A stretch of DNA of 44,954 nucleotides from an uncultured Lachnospiraceae bacterium (GCA_947305245.1 CAMZDG010000021.1:1-44954), one strand, 5' to 3'. Shown: positions 1 through 11,344, numbered from the stretch's first letter. The notes: generated by a model not told the origin, from the letters alone. Numbers and translations are program-made.

Positions 1-81
1 CATGAGCAAAAGGAAAGCTGCGCAGCAGCGATTTTGCGAATGGGCATGGTTCATTTTATAAATTTGTGGAGGAAATACAAA

Positions 82-1704
82 ATGTGTTCGATTATGGGTT
101 ATTGTGGAAAGGGCGTGAGCCTAAAGGAATTTCGGGATGGCTTTGACGCCACGGTTTCCCGCGGTCCCGACGACAGCAGGATCGTGGATACGGGAAATGG
201 GATCTTGGGATTTCACCGTCTGGCCATCATGGGGCTGACGGATGCCGGAATGCAGCCGTTCTCCCTGGGAAAGAATTACGTGGTCTGCAACGGAGAATTA
301 TATGGATTCGAAAAGGAAAGAGAGGAACTGAGGGCGAAAGGATATACCTTTGCAAGCGACAGTGACTGTGAGATCCTCCTTCCCCTGTATCAGGAGCATG
401 GCCTTCACATGTTTTCTGAATTGGATGCAGAGTTTGCCTGCATCATTTATGACGGAGAAAAGAAAGAATATATCGCGGCCAGAGATCCGATCGGCATTCG
501 GCCGCTTTATTACGGATATGACAAAAAGGGTATCATCCTGTTCGCCAGTGAGGCTAAGAACCTTGTGGGCCTGGCGCAGAGGATCATGCCTTTCCCTCCC
601 GGTTATTATTATGCGAGCGGCGAGCTCGGGACGACCTATGATCCGGAGCATGAATCGGAGAAGTTTCATTGCTACTGCGACGTCGCGAAGGTTGATGAGG
701 TTTGCACGGATGACCTTGAGACGGTTTGCAAGAACATCCATGACAAGCTGGTCGCAGGCGTTGAGAAGAGACTCGTTGCGGACGCGAAGGTCGGCTTCCT
801 TCTTTCCGGCGGTTTGGATTCCTCTTTGGTATGCGCCATTGCCGCAAAGAAGTCTGATAAGCCCATCCGCACCTTTGCCATTGGCATGAGCGAGGACGCC
901 ATTGATCTGAAATATGCAAAGCAGGTGGCAGACTACATCGGCAGTGATCACAAGGAAGTTTACATGACGCCGCAGGACGTGATCTCCAGCTTAGAGAAGG
1001 TCATTCATTTGCTTGGAACCTTTGACATCACTACCATCCGCGCCAGTATGGGAATGTATCTTGTCTGCAAGGCCATTCATGAGCGGACGGACGTGCGCGT
1101 GCTCCTGACCGGCGAGATTTCGGATGAACTCTTTGGTTATAAATATACGGACTTTGCTCCTTCCGCTGAGGCTTTCCAGGAGGAGGCAGTCAAGAGGATC
1201 AGGGAGCTTCACATGTATGACGTGCTCCGCGCGGACCGCTGCATCTCCGTGAACTCTTTGGAGGCGCGAGTTCCCTTTGGCGATCTCGATTTCGTGAAGT
1301 ATGTGATGAGCATTGATCCCGCGAAGAAGATTAATACCTATGGCAAGGGCAAGTACCTGCTCCGCCATGCCTTCGAGGAGGGCGACTACCTGCCCTATGA
1401 GATCCTGTGGCGTGAGAAGGCAGCCTTCTCCGATGCCGTTGGCCACTCCATGGTGGACTACCTGAAAGAATACGCAGAAAAGAAATATACCCAGGAAGAG
1501 TTCGAGAAAGGATGCCTGAAATACGATCACGCAAGACCCTTCACCAAGGAATCCTTACTCTACCGCGACATCTTTGAGAAGTACTACCCCGGCCAGGCCG
1601 ACATGATCGTAGACTTCTGGATGCCTAACAAATCTTGGGAAGGCTGCAACGTAAACGATCCCTCCGCCAGAGTTCTTTCCAACTATGGCGATAGTGGAAA
1701 ATAA
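82..1704 (+). CDS. asnB: Asparagine synthase (glutamine-hydrolysing)
   Basis: Cytoplasmic enzyme making asparagine from aspartate, ATP and glutamine. The start at 82 is chosen because it puts a cysteine at residue 2 (MCSIMGY), the N-terminal nucleophile of class II glutamine amidotransferases, and because GGAGGAAA lies just upstream at 68-75. The frame stays open upstream to 34, but starting there would bury the catalytic Cys. The N-terminal glutaminase domain has RGPDD and the HRLAIMG and CNGELYG stretches. The C-terminal synthetase domain carries the PP-loop ATP site SGGLDSS at about residues 242-248. Length of 540 aa is normal for the AsnB family. It is followed 33 bases later by pyrG on the same strand with no visible terminator, so co-transcription is likely. 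Confidence 0.95.
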   Translation: MCSIMGYCGKGVSLKEFRDGFDATVSRGPDDSRIVDTGNGILGFHRLAIMGLTDAGMQPFSLGKNYVVCNGELYGFEKEREELRAKGYTFASDSDCEILLPLYQEHGLHMFSELDAEFACIIYDGEKKEYIAARDPIGIRPLYYGYDKKGIILFASEAKNLVGLAQRIMPFPPGYYYASGELGTTYDPEHESEKFHCYCDVAKVDEVCTDDLETVCKNIHDKLVAGVEKRLVADAKVGFLLSGGLDSSLVCAIAAKKSDKPIRTFAIGMSEDAIDLKYAKQVADYIGSDHKEVYMTPQDVISSLEKVIHLLGTFDITTIRASMGMYLVCKAIHERTDVRVLLTGEISDELFGYKYTDFAPSAEAFQEEAVKRIRELHMYDVLRADRCISVNSLEARVPFGDLDFVKYVMSIDPAKKINTYGKGKYLLRHAFEEGDYLPYEILWREKAAFSDAVGHSMVDYLKEYAEKKYTQEEFEKGCLKYDHARPFTKESLLYRDIFEKYYPGQADMIVDFWMPNKSWEGCNVNDPSARVLSNYGDSGK

Positions 1705-1734
1705 ATAGTTTTAAAAGTTGATTAGGGGAGATGA

Positions 1735-4826
<3,092 letters not shown>

Positions 4827-4838
4827 GACGTCTCTTTT

Positions 4839-5696
4839 TTATGTTCTTCCTTTGAACTGATTTCGATACTGGCTGGGCGAGATGCCAGTGATCTTTTGAA
4901 AGGTCTTGAAGAAATAAGCATAGCTGGAGTACCCGAGAGTTTCCTGCACCTGCGTTACGGACTGTCCCTCGCGGAGCAGCTCTTCTGCGGCACTGATCTT
5001 TTGCAACGTGAGATAATGGCCGAGGGAGACATGCATGTGGTTCTTAAACAGGCGCGCAAGGTAATCGGGATTTAAGTAAAAATGGGACGCGAGGTCGCGG
5101 ATGGTGAGGGTATCCTTTGGGTGCTCCCGCAGATAGGCGAGAATGTCATTCACCTTTTCCTGGGAAGGCGACGAGGGGAGAGTCGCCTCCGGGGGAAGGC
5201 TCTTTGTCAGCTCCTGAAGGCAATCGAGAAATTGAAAAAAACTAGCCATGGCCCTTGGGGTCGTATGGTCGGAAAAGGAGAGCAGTTCCTGAAACGAGCG
5301 AAGGAGCTGCTCTTTTTGTGTTCCGGTCGGAAAAACGAACCGGGGACTGTGAGACTGACCGAGGAAGGAAAATCTGGAGGCCCCCTCGCAGAGCGCATGC
5401 TCGAGCCAACCTGCGTGGATGGTCAGAATATAGCGTTCATAAGGGATGCCCGTCTCATGATAGAGCTGGTGCACGCAGAAGGTTGGAATGATCAGCAGCG
5501 TCCCTGCAGGTACGGCGAACACCTTATCGTTTAGCAGTACGTCCGGCAGGTCCGTCAAGGTATAGTAAAGCTCCGCGGCATTATGTGAATGAGGGCCGAC
5601 GGGGTAAGGCGCCGTGGCATTTCGATAGACGACGTCCAGGGGCGGAGCCACGGGATACATCATATAGCGTTCTTTTTCTTTTCCATTTTCACTCAT
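4839..5696 (-). CDS. AraC-family transcriptional regulator
   Basis: A 285-aa regulator with an N-terminal cupin-like ligand domain (HSHNAAELYYTL, with metal- or ligand-binding type histidines) and a C-terminal double helix-turn-helix (about residues 185-282: TIRDLASHFYLNPDYLARLFK, then VTQVQETLGYSSYAYFFKTF, ending GISPSQYR). It is divergent from the oxidoreductase gene at 5859, with 162 bases between them, so it probably controls that two-gene set in response to a sugar-like ligand. On the minus strand, TTGAAA followed after 17 bases by TAAAAT is a plausible promoter for the regulator. The effector cannot be read from sequence. Confidence 0.85.
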   Translation of the reverse strand: MSENGKEKERYMMYPVAPPLDVVYRNATAPYPVGPHSHNAAELYYTLTDLPDVLLNDKVFAVPAGTLLIIPTFCVHQLYHETGIPYERYILTIHAGWLEHALCEGASRFSFLGQSHSPRFVFPTGTQKEQLLRSFQELLSFSDHTTPRAMASFFQFLDCLQELTKSLPPEATLPSSPSQEKVNDILAYLREHPKDTLTIRDLASHFYLNPDYLARLFKNHMHVSLGHYLTLQKISAAEELLREGQSVTQVQETLGYSSYAYFFKTFQKITGISPSQYRNQFKGRT

Positions 5697-5777
5697 TGGC
5701 GTTCTCTCCCAAAAGATCGGAAAATTACATAAAAATAGTATTTTATATACATATTAAATCTTTTTCAAATCTTTTAC

Positions 5778-5805
5778 AATCATTTTATCGAAGTCGGGAA
5801 TGATT
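5778..5805. promoter_or_regulatory. Inverted repeat, candidate operator between divergent genes
   Basis: AATCATT at 5778-5784 is the exact reverse complement of AATGATT at 5799-5805; centre spacing is 21 bases, about two helical turns. It lies between the AraC-family gene and its divergent neighbour, where such a regulator would be expected to bind. Short AT-rich arms make chance possible. Confidence 0.35.
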
Positions 5806-5858
5806 TTGGGACAATTTTGAAAAACGGCAATGATGAAACGGTATGGGAGGAAGTTAAA

Positions 5859-7019
5859 ATGGAATTTGTTCGCATGGGTATCATAGGGATCGGCGGCATG
5901 GGAAGCGCGCATGCAAAGAGCATTGTGGACGGTTTGGTTCCGGGGATGAAGCTGACGGCGGTGGCCGACATTCGGCAGATCCGTCTGGATTGGGCGAAGG
6001 AGAATCTGCCGGAGGACGTGAAGCGGTTCACCGACGGCAGGGAATTGATCGACTCTGGATTGTGCGATGCGATCCTCATTGCAACGCCGCATTCGCTGCA
6101 TCCGGTTTTTGCGATCTATGGATTAGAGCACGGCGTGCACGTCCTCAGTGAGAAGCCTGCGGGCGTGGAAACAAAGGAGGTTCGCAGAATGAATGAGGCG
6201 GCAGATCAGAGCGATAAGGTGTTTGCCATCATGTTCAATCAGCGGACGAATTGCGTGTATCGTAAGCTCCGTGAGATGATCCAAAGCGGCGAATTGGGCG
6301 CCATGAAGCGCGTGAACTGGATCATCACGGATTGGTATCGCACGCAGAGCTATTATGATGCGGCGGGCTGGAAGGCGACCTGGAACGGCGAGGGCGGCGG
6401 CGTACTTCTGAATCAGTGCCCGCATCAGCTGGACCTTTTGCAGTGGCTTTGCGGCATGCCCGTAAAGGTCAGGGCGTTCTGCCATGAGGCAAAATGGCAT
6501 GACATCGAAGTGGAAGATGACGTGACGGCATACCTGGAGTTCGAAGGAGGAGCCACGGGCGTCTTCGTGACGACCACGGGAGACGCACCCGGGACGAATC
6601 GCCTCGAGCTGACCTTCGAATATGGCAAGATCGTCTGCGAGCATGATCAGCTCACCTTTGATCGGCTGCTCGTGAATGAAAGGGAGTTTTGCATGACCGA
6701 GAAGATCGGGTTCGCGAAACCGCCCATGGAGCGGATCCGGATTGAGACGGACGGGAAGAACGAGCAGCACGTGGGCGTGATGAAGGCGTTCGCAGATTGC
6801 ATCTTACATGGCGGGCCGCTGGTCGCAAAGGGACAGGAGGGCATTCGCGGACTTACAATCTCCAATGCCATGTATCTCTCCTCCTGGCTTGACAAGACGA
6901 TTACGCTCCCTATTGACGAGGATCTGTTTGTCGCGGAACTGAACAAGAGAAGGGCAACCTCAAAGGTGAAAGAGGACTCCGGAATAGTATTCGATACGAA
7001 AGGAAGTTACGGATCATGA
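5859..7019 (+). CDS. Gfo/Idh/MocA family oxidoreductase
   Basis: NAD(P)-dependent sugar or polyol dehydrogenase-type protein of 386 aa. The N-terminal Rossmann fold shows GIGGMG at residues 10-15, followed by the family EKPAG motif (Lys99 is the expected catalytic lysine). The C-terminal half is the family's alpha/beta substrate domain, with DWYRTQSYYD, GGGVLLNQCPHQLDLLQWL and a likely catalytic His in the latter. The start at 5859 is chosen over an upstream in-frame start at 5817 because GGGAGGAAG (5845-5853) is correctly placed and the Rossmann fold begins immediately. The stop overlaps the next gene by four bases (ATGA). Pairing with a TIM-barrel isomerase suggests catabolism of an inositol-like or keto-sugar substrate; the exact substrate is unknown. 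Confidence 0.88.
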   Translation: MEFVRMGIIGIGGMGSAHAKSIVDGLVPGMKLTAVADIRQIRLDWAKENLPEDVKRFTDGRELIDSGLCDAILIATPHSLHPVFAIYGLEHGVHVLSEKPAGVETKEVRRMNEAADQSDKVFAIMFNQRTNCVYRKLREMIQSGELGAMKRVNWIITDWYRTQSYYDAAGWKATWNGEGGGVLLNQCPHQLDLLQWLCGMPVKVRAFCHEAKWHDIEVEDDVTAYLEFEGGATGVFVTTTGDAPGTNRLELTFEYGKIVCEHDQLTFDRLLVNEREFCMTEKIGFAKPPMERIRIETDGKNEQHVGVMKAFADCILHGGPLVAKGQEGIRGLTISNAMYLSSWLDKTITLPIDEDLFVAELNKRRATSKVKEDSGIVFDTKGSYGS

Positions 7020-7885
7020 ATGGATATGAAAAATTAACAGGCTTTGCAGATGAGATCGCGCAGGATCTGGGGACGCAGCTGGAATGCTTGCAGAAGCTGA
7101 ATATGCATTATGTGGAAATGCGCGGCGTCGATGGAAATAATCTGATCTATCATGACAATGTAAAGCTGAAGGAGATCAAAAAGCGTCTGGAAGACGCAGA
7201 CGTTGCCATCTCCGCGCTGGGATCCCCCTTGGGGAAGATCGGGGTCATGGATCCCTTCGAAAAGCATTTTGAGGAGTTTCAAAGGGCGGTAGAGATTGCA
7301 CAGATCATGGGGTCTTCCTACATTCGCATGTTCAGCTTTTATCTTCCGAAGGAGGCGATGCCGGACGCGCAGGTCAAGGATATCGTGTGGGAGCGTCTCG
7401 GGAAATTTGCAGAGTACGCGAAGCAGGAGAAGATCTGTCTCCTGCATGAGAATGAAAAGGGGATCTATGGCGAGAAGGCAAAGGAATGTCGGGAAATCCT
7501 GGATGCCTTTGGAGGAGAGTATTTCAAGGCGATCTTTGATTTCGCAAATTTCGTGCAGGCAAAGCAGGATACCCTGGAGGCTTATGAGCTGCTGAAGAAG
7601 GACATTGCCTATATTCACGTAAAGGACGCCCTTTGGGAGAACGGAAAGGTGGTTCCCGCCGGGTATGGGGACGGCAATCTGACCGAGATCCTGCGGCGCC
7701 TGTTCGCAGACGGATTTTCCGGGTTTTTGTCGCTCGAGCCGCATCTGTTCGACTTTGACGGGTTCGCAGGCTTAGAGAGAGACCGGACAAATCTTCCGCC
7801 CGTGGAAGAGGGGAAGAGACTCAGCGGTTTTGAAGCCTTTTCTTTGGCGAGGTCTTCGCTCCTTGCCTGCCTTAAATTGATTTGA
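7016..7885 (+). CDS. Sugar phosphate isomerase/epimerase-like TIM-barrel protein
   Basis: A 289-aa AP-endonuclease-2/xylose-isomerase-like protein. Candidate metal ligands in the usual order are Glu in LLHENEKGIYG, Asp in IFDFANFVQA, His in YIHVKDALWENG and Glu in GFLSLEPHL. The family includes inosose dehydratases, hydroxypyruvate isomerases and sugar epimerases. Translationally coupled to the upstream Gfo/Idh/MocA gene by an ATGA overlap, so the two probably act on the same substrate. No terminator is obvious directly after the stop. Confidence 0.85.
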   Translation: MNGYEKLTGFADEIAQDLGTQLECLQKLNMHYVEMRGVDGNNLIYHDNVKLKEIKKRLEDADVAISALGSPLGKIGVMDPFEKHFEEFQRAVEIAQIMGSSYIRMFSFYLPKEAMPDAQVKDIVWERLGKFAEYAKQEKICLLHENEKGIYGEKAKECREILDAFGGEYFKAIFDFANFVQAKQDTLEAYELLKKDIAYIHVKDALWENGKVVPAGYGDGNLTEILRRLFADGFSGFLSLEPHLFDFDGFAGLERDRTNLPPVEEGKRLSGFEAFSLARSSLLACLKLI

Positions 7886-8011
7886 CCTGATGCGTTCCTC
7901 CTGTTATAATACATGCTGGAAATGAAGCTTCCTGCCCGTGAACTGCGAAGGGAATTTGCACTGGCAGTCAGTGAGATTTGGGCATGCGGAATAATGAAGG
8001 GAGAGACAGGG

Positions 8012-8485
8012 ATGAATACGGTGAGGCGCGCGGAACAGAGGGATATTCCAAGGATCCTGGAGCTTTTGGTACAGGTGGACATGGTGCATCATAACGGAAG
8101 GCCGGATCTTTTCAAGGGGCCTGCGACCAAGTATAACGGCGCGCAGCTGAAAGAAATCCTGGAGAAGGATGAGACGCCAACGTTCGTCTGCGTGAATGAG
8201 GAGGACATTGTTTTGGGACATGCGTTCACGATCTCCAAGCAAATCCTCGGGGACAACGTGCTCACGGACGTAAGGACGCTTTATATCGATGACATCTGCG
8301 TGGATGAGGCGGCGCGCGGGCAGGGCGTCGGGAGGACCTTATATGACCATGTGATACAATTTGCAAAGGAGCAGGGATATTATAACGTCACGCTGAATGT
8401 TTGGACCTGCAATCCCCCCGCCATGAAGTTTTATGAGGCGATGGGACTCAAGCCGCAAAAGATATGCATGGAGCTGGTATTATAA
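8012..8485 (+). CDS. GNAT family N-acetyltransferase
   Basis: A 157-aa acetyl-CoA-dependent acyltransferase fold. The start MNTVRRAEQRDIPRI begins the canonical first strand and helix; the frame is open further upstream to 7913, but that extension does not resemble the family. The acetyl-CoA pyrophosphate-binding loop is ARGQGVGRTLYDHV. The C-terminal NPPAMKFYEAMGLKPQK is the usual final helix-strand. The acceptor substrate is unknown. It stands alone between the sugar gene pair and the Rrf2 regulator and is closed by a terminator at 8502-8545. Confidence 0.8.
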   Translation: MNTVRRAEQRDIPRILELLVQVDMVHHNGRPDLFKGPATKYNGAQLKEILEKDETPTFVCVNEEDIVLGHAFTISKQILGDNVLTDVRTLYIDDICVDEAARGQGVGRTLYDHVIQFAKEQGYYNVTLNVWTCNPPAMKFYEAMGLKPQKICMELVL

Positions 8486-8501
8486 GAGTATGACGTGATG
8501 C

Positions 8502-8545
8502 AAAAGCATGTCCTGGGAGAAATCTCATGACATGCTTTTATTTTC
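8502..8545 (+). terminator. Intrinsic terminator after the GNAT gene
   Basis: AAAAGCATGTC at 8502-8512 is perfectly complementary to GACATGCTTTT at 8529-8539, followed by further T-rich sequence. It insulates the Rrf2 promoter immediately downstream. Confidence 0.75.
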
Positions 8546-8553
8546 CTTACAAT

Positions 8554-8587
8554 ACCTATTGACATAGTAGGCTAATAGTGATATGTT
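8554..8587 (+). promoter_or_regulatory. Promoter with Rrf2-type operator, site 1
   Basis: The 18-mer ACCTATTGACATAGTAGG (8554-8571) contains the -35 TTGACA (8559-8564); after exactly 17 bases comes -10 TATGTT (8582-8587). The outer CCTA/TAGG halves make it an imperfect palindrome. The same 18-mer recurs identically at 9588, 19080 and 28006. Here it precedes the CymR-like gene, which suggests autoregulation. Confidence 0.75.
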
Positions 8588-8619
8588 GAAAATAAGCTCT
8601 TGGAAAGGAGGGGACAATT

Positions 8620-9066
8620 ATGATCGTATCAACAAGAGTGGAATATGGGATGATGGCCCTGCTAGACATTGCAAACAATTCAGAGAATCATGTGAGCGTT
8701 TCCACGACGGAGATCGCGGAGAGACAAAATATTTCGCAAAAATATTTGGAACAGATCCTGCCCCTTCTAAGACAGGCAGGCCTGATCCGCGCGCAGAAAG
8801 GGCTTAGAGGCGGATATAGCTTGTCCCGCTCCGCCAACGTGATCAAGCTGTCGGAGGTGTTGAACGCCTTGGATGGCAGTATTCTTGCGGGGATGGAGGT
8901 CGCGGAGGATGGTCAGGGAGGTTCCCTGCGAGGCGTCGTCAACGAGTGCCTTTGGGAAAGCATCAACGAGCGCATTCGGGAATATGCGAAGAATCGCACG
9001 CTGGGCGACCTGCTGGAAGAGTGCAGACGCAAGGCCGCCGGCAGCTGGGCGGATTATATTATTTAG
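8620..9066 (+). CDS. Rrf2-family regulator, CymR-like
   Basis: A 148-aa winged-helix regulator. The N-terminal STRVEYGMMALLDIA, NISQKYLEQILPLLRQAGL and KGLRGGYSLSR are the Rrf2 helix-turn-helix and wing. It has none of the three clustered cysteines that hold an Fe-S cluster in IscR. The C-terminal shape (short helical region, RTLGDLLEEC, aromatic end WADYII) resembles Bacillus CymR, the master repressor of cysteine metabolism that senses O-acetylserine through CysK. RBS AAGGAGG at 8605-8611. A copy of the shared 18-base operator overlaps its own promoter. It converges with the IscR-like gene and overlaps its end by eight bases. Assignment as the cysteine regulator of the island is inference from family and context. 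Confidence 0.85.
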   Translation: MIVSTRVEYGMMALLDIANNSENHVSVSTTEIAERQNISQKYLEQILPLLRQAGLIRAQKGLRGGYSLSRSANVIKLSEVLNALDGSILAGMEVAEDGQGGSLRGVVNECLWESINERIREYAKNRTLGDLLEECRRKAAGSWADYII

Positions 9067-9499
9067 ACGAAGAAGCTTTACGCGCAGATCCCTTTTTCTT
9101 ACTCAGTAAGTCCGTCAGTTTTTTGCCATAAAAGAAGTCATGGACCATGTTGTCATACTCTGTCCACATCGGGAGGGTATGGCAACTGTTTTTTCTGGGA
9201 CAATCATTGAAATCACCGGACAGACAGCTGACGGAGGAGAGCTTTCCCTCCATGACTTCGAGAATTTCTCCGACATTATATTCCTCGGGCTTACGGCAAA
9301 GCTTATAGCCGCCGCCCTTTCCGCTGGCGCCTATGAGAAGGCCGCCGCTCACCATGTCTTTTACGATGATCTCAAGATATTTCTTTGAGATTTCCTGCCG
9401 CTCGGCAATATCCTTCAGTGGAACGTAACTCTCGTTTCCGTGATTTTCCGCAAGATCGATCATGACGCGAAGTGCGTAGCGTCCCTTTGTTGTGATCAT
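9059..9499 (-). CDS. Rrf2-family regulator, IscR-like with Fe-S cysteines
   Basis: A 146-aa winged-helix protein starting MITTKGRYALRVMIDLA, with the wing in GKGGGYKLCRK. Cys92, Cys100 and Cys106 (CLSGDFNDC then PRKNSC) match the three-cysteine cluster region of IscR, so it probably senses Fe-S status. A lysine- and serine-rich tail follows. It is transcribed away from the iscS-iscU pair, with a 156-base region between holding both promoters. Its own promoter is on the minus strand: TTGATT, 17 bases, TATAAT. A 10-base-arm inverted repeat covers the -10 element. Its 3' end overlaps the CymR-like gene by eight bases. Confidence 0.88.
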   Translation of the reverse strand: MITTKGRYALRVMIDLAENHGNESYVPLKDIAERQEISKKYLEIIVKDMVSGGLLIGASGKGGGYKLCRKPEEYNVGEILEVMEGKLSSVSCLSGDFNDCPRKNSCHTLPMWTEYDNMVHDFFYGKKLTDLLSKKKGSARKASSSK

Positions 9500-9529
9500 G
9501 ACTGCACCGCCTTTCTTCCAGTTTGGAAA

Positions 9530-9560
9530 CTATTTACCCTATTATATCATGGGTGAATAG
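9530..9560 (-). promoter_or_regulatory. Inverted repeat over the IscR-like gene promoter
   Basis: CTATTTACCC (9530-9539) and GGGTGAATAG (9551-9560) are complementary at 9 of 10 positions, plus one wobble at the remaining one, with an 11-base spacer. The minus-strand -10 TATAAT (complement of 9541-9546) lies in the spacer and the -35 TTGATT lies just upstream. The position suits autorepression. Its sequence differs from the 18-mer operator on the divergent side, so two regulators may act in this intergenic region. Confidence 0.65.
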
Positions 9561-9587
9561 GTTAATCAAGACATTTTTCTTTTTATT

Positions 9588-9621
9588 ACCTATTGACATA
9601 GTAGGCAAAAGTATTTATAAT
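9588..9621 (+). promoter_or_regulatory. Promoter with Rrf2-type operator, site 2
   Basis: The identical 18-mer (9588-9605) carries -35 TTGACA (9593-9598); 17 bases later is a perfect -10 TATAAT (9616-9621). It drives the cysteine desulfurase gene, which starts at 9656 after RBS AAAGGAGAG. Confidence 0.8.
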
Positions 9622-9655
9622 TTGAATTACTTTTGAAGACAAAGGAGAGATACAC

Positions 9656-10840
9656 ATGATCTACGCAGATAATGCCGCAACAACGAAGATGAGCAAGGAT
9701 GCCATAGAAACTATGGTCTCTGTTATGAATGAGACCTTTGGAAATCCCTCCAGCCTCTATGAAGTGGGCCAGCGCGCCAAGGAGGTATTGGAGCAGGCGA
9801 GGAAGGACGTCGCCGAGGCGATCGGCGCACAGCCGCAAGAGATTATTTTCACTTCCGGCGGAAGCGAGGCAGACAATCAGGCCATTATAACGGGGGCAAG
9901 GCTCGGTGCGCTCAAGGGCAAAAAACACATTATATCCTCTGCCTTTGAGCATCATGCGGTTTTGCACACCCTAAAGAAGCTGGAGAAGGAAGGATATGAG
10001 GTCACGCTTCTTCCCGTGCATGAGGACGGGCTGATCCGCCCCGAGGAGCTTGAGGCCGCCATTCGTGAGGACACCTGCCTTGTGACGATCATGTATGCCA
10101 ATAATGAGATCGGAACGATCCAGCCCATCCGCGAGATCGGCGAAATCTGCAGAAAGCATCAGGTTCTGTTCCATACGGATGCCGTGCAGGCGATCGGGCA
10201 TATTCCCGTGAACGTCGTGGCGGATCAGATCGACATGCTTTCCTCTTCGGCACATAAATATCACGGACCTAAGGGCGTTGGGTTTTTATATGCCAAGAAG
10301 GGGATCCGCCTGACCAACCTGATCGAGGGTGGCGCGCAGGAGCGCGGCAAGAGAGCAGGTACGGAGAACGTGCCGGGCATCGCAGCGATGGCCACCGCAG
10401 TGAAGGAAGCCGTTGCAAGCATTGATAAGAACGCGAAAAACCTGATCCAAAAGAGAGACCGGCTGATCGCAGGCCTAAAGGAGATCCCGCACAGTGCTTT
10501 GAACGGCGATGCTTCAAAGCGTCTTCCCAGCAACGTGAATTTCTGCTTCGAGGGAATTGAAGGAGAGTCGCTGCTCCTACTGCTGGATGACAAGGGGATC
10601 TGCGCATCCTCTGGAAGCGCATGTACTTCAGGATCCTTGGATCCCAGCCACGTGCTGCTTGCCATCGGCAGAGTGCATGACGTGGCACATGGATCGCTTC
10701 GACTTAGCCTTGGCGAGGACGTAACAGACGAAGAGGTGGACTACATGATCAAGTCCGTGAAAGAGGTTGTCGAATATCTGAGAAGCTTTTCGCCGATCTG
10801 GAGAGATCTCGTGGCAGGAAAGAAGCAGTTCATTCTGTAG
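9656..10840 (+). CDS. iscS: Cysteine desulfurase (NifS/IscS family)
   Basis: PLP enzyme releasing sulfur from cysteine as a persulfide for Fe-S assembly. The N-terminus MIYADNAATTKMSKDAIE and FTSGGSEADNQAI are family hallmarks. The PLP lysine is in SSAHKYHGPKG (near residue 201). The catalytic cysteine lies in the loop SSGSACTSGSLDPSHVL (near residue 323), with the class I (NifS/IscS) arrangement. Length is 394 aa. It is followed 51 bases later by an IscU scaffold gene with its own strong RBS, forming a minimal Clostridial ISC operon divergent from an IscR-like regulator. Confidence 0.95.
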   Translation: MIYADNAATTKMSKDAIETMVSVMNETFGNPSSLYEVGQRAKEVLEQARKDVAEAIGAQPQEIIFTSGGSEADNQAIITGARLGALKGKKHIISSAFEHHAVLHTLKKLEKEGYEVTLLPVHEDGLIRPEELEAAIREDTCLVTIMYANNEIGTIQPIREIGEICRKHQVLFHTDAVQAIGHIPVNVVADQIDMLSSSAHKYHGPKGVGFLYAKKGIRLTNLIEGGAQERGKRAGTENVPGIAAMATAVKEAVASIDKNAKNLIQKRDRLIAGLKEIPHSALNGDASKRLPSNVNFCFEGIEGESLLLLLDDKGICASSGSACTSGSLDPSHVLLAIGRVHDVAHGSLRLSLGEDVTDEEVDYMIKSVKEVVEYLRSFSPIWRDLVAGKKQFIL

Positions 10841-10891
10841 GATATAGATAGCGGTTGAATATGATGAGCAAGATAATAGGAGGAGTTTAAA

Positions 10892-11272
10892 ATGGCTTTA
10901 TACAGTGAAAAGGTAATGGATCATTTTCGTAACCCTAGGAACGTGGGCGTGATCGAGGACGCTGACGGCGTCGGCGAAGTGGGTAACGCAAAGTGCGGCG
11001 ACATTATGAAGATGTATCTGAAGATCGAGGACGAAGTGATCAAGGACGTGAAGTTTGAGACCTTTGGATGCGGCAGCGCCATCGCGTCGAGCTCCATGGC
11101 GACGGAGATGATCAAGGGACAGCCCGTATCCGAGGCAATGAAGCTGACCAACAAGGCCGTTGCGGAGGCACTCGACGGACTTCCCGATTATAAGATGCAC
11201 TGTTCCGTGCTCGCGGAAGAGGCCATCAAATCCGCACTGGAGGACTACGAGAAGAGAAAGCAGCAGAATTAG
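10892..11272 (+). CDS. iscU: Fe-S cluster assembly scaffold (NifU N-terminal/IscU)
   Basis: A 126-aa scaffold on which [2Fe-2S] or [4Fe-4S] clusters are built. The three ligand cysteines are visible: Cys35 in NAKCGD, Cys60 in FGCGSAIASSS and Cys104 in MHCSVLAEEAI. The N-terminus MALYSEKVMDHFRNPRNVG is typical. Only the IscU-type domain is present, as usual in Clostridia. RBS AGGAGG lies upstream. It acts with the cysteine desulfurase encoded directly before it. Confidence 0.95.
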   Translation: MALYSEKVMDHFRNPRNVGVIEDADGVGEVGNAKCGDIMKMYLKIEDEVIKDVKFETFGCGSAIASSSMATEMIKGQPVSEAMKLTNKAVAEALDGLPDYKMHCSVLAEEAIKSALEDYEKRKQQN

Positions 11273-11344
11273 AGCATTACGGCGCGGGCATAAAAGAAGC
11301 CGCCGCGTGAAAACCCATGCATGAGAAGAAAGGAGCGCGTCCAT

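Noticed and set aside
34..62. TTGCGA, 17 bases, TATAAA as a promoter for asnB
   Set aside because: Transcription would start near 69, inside the ribosome binding site at 68-75, leaving no usable leader.
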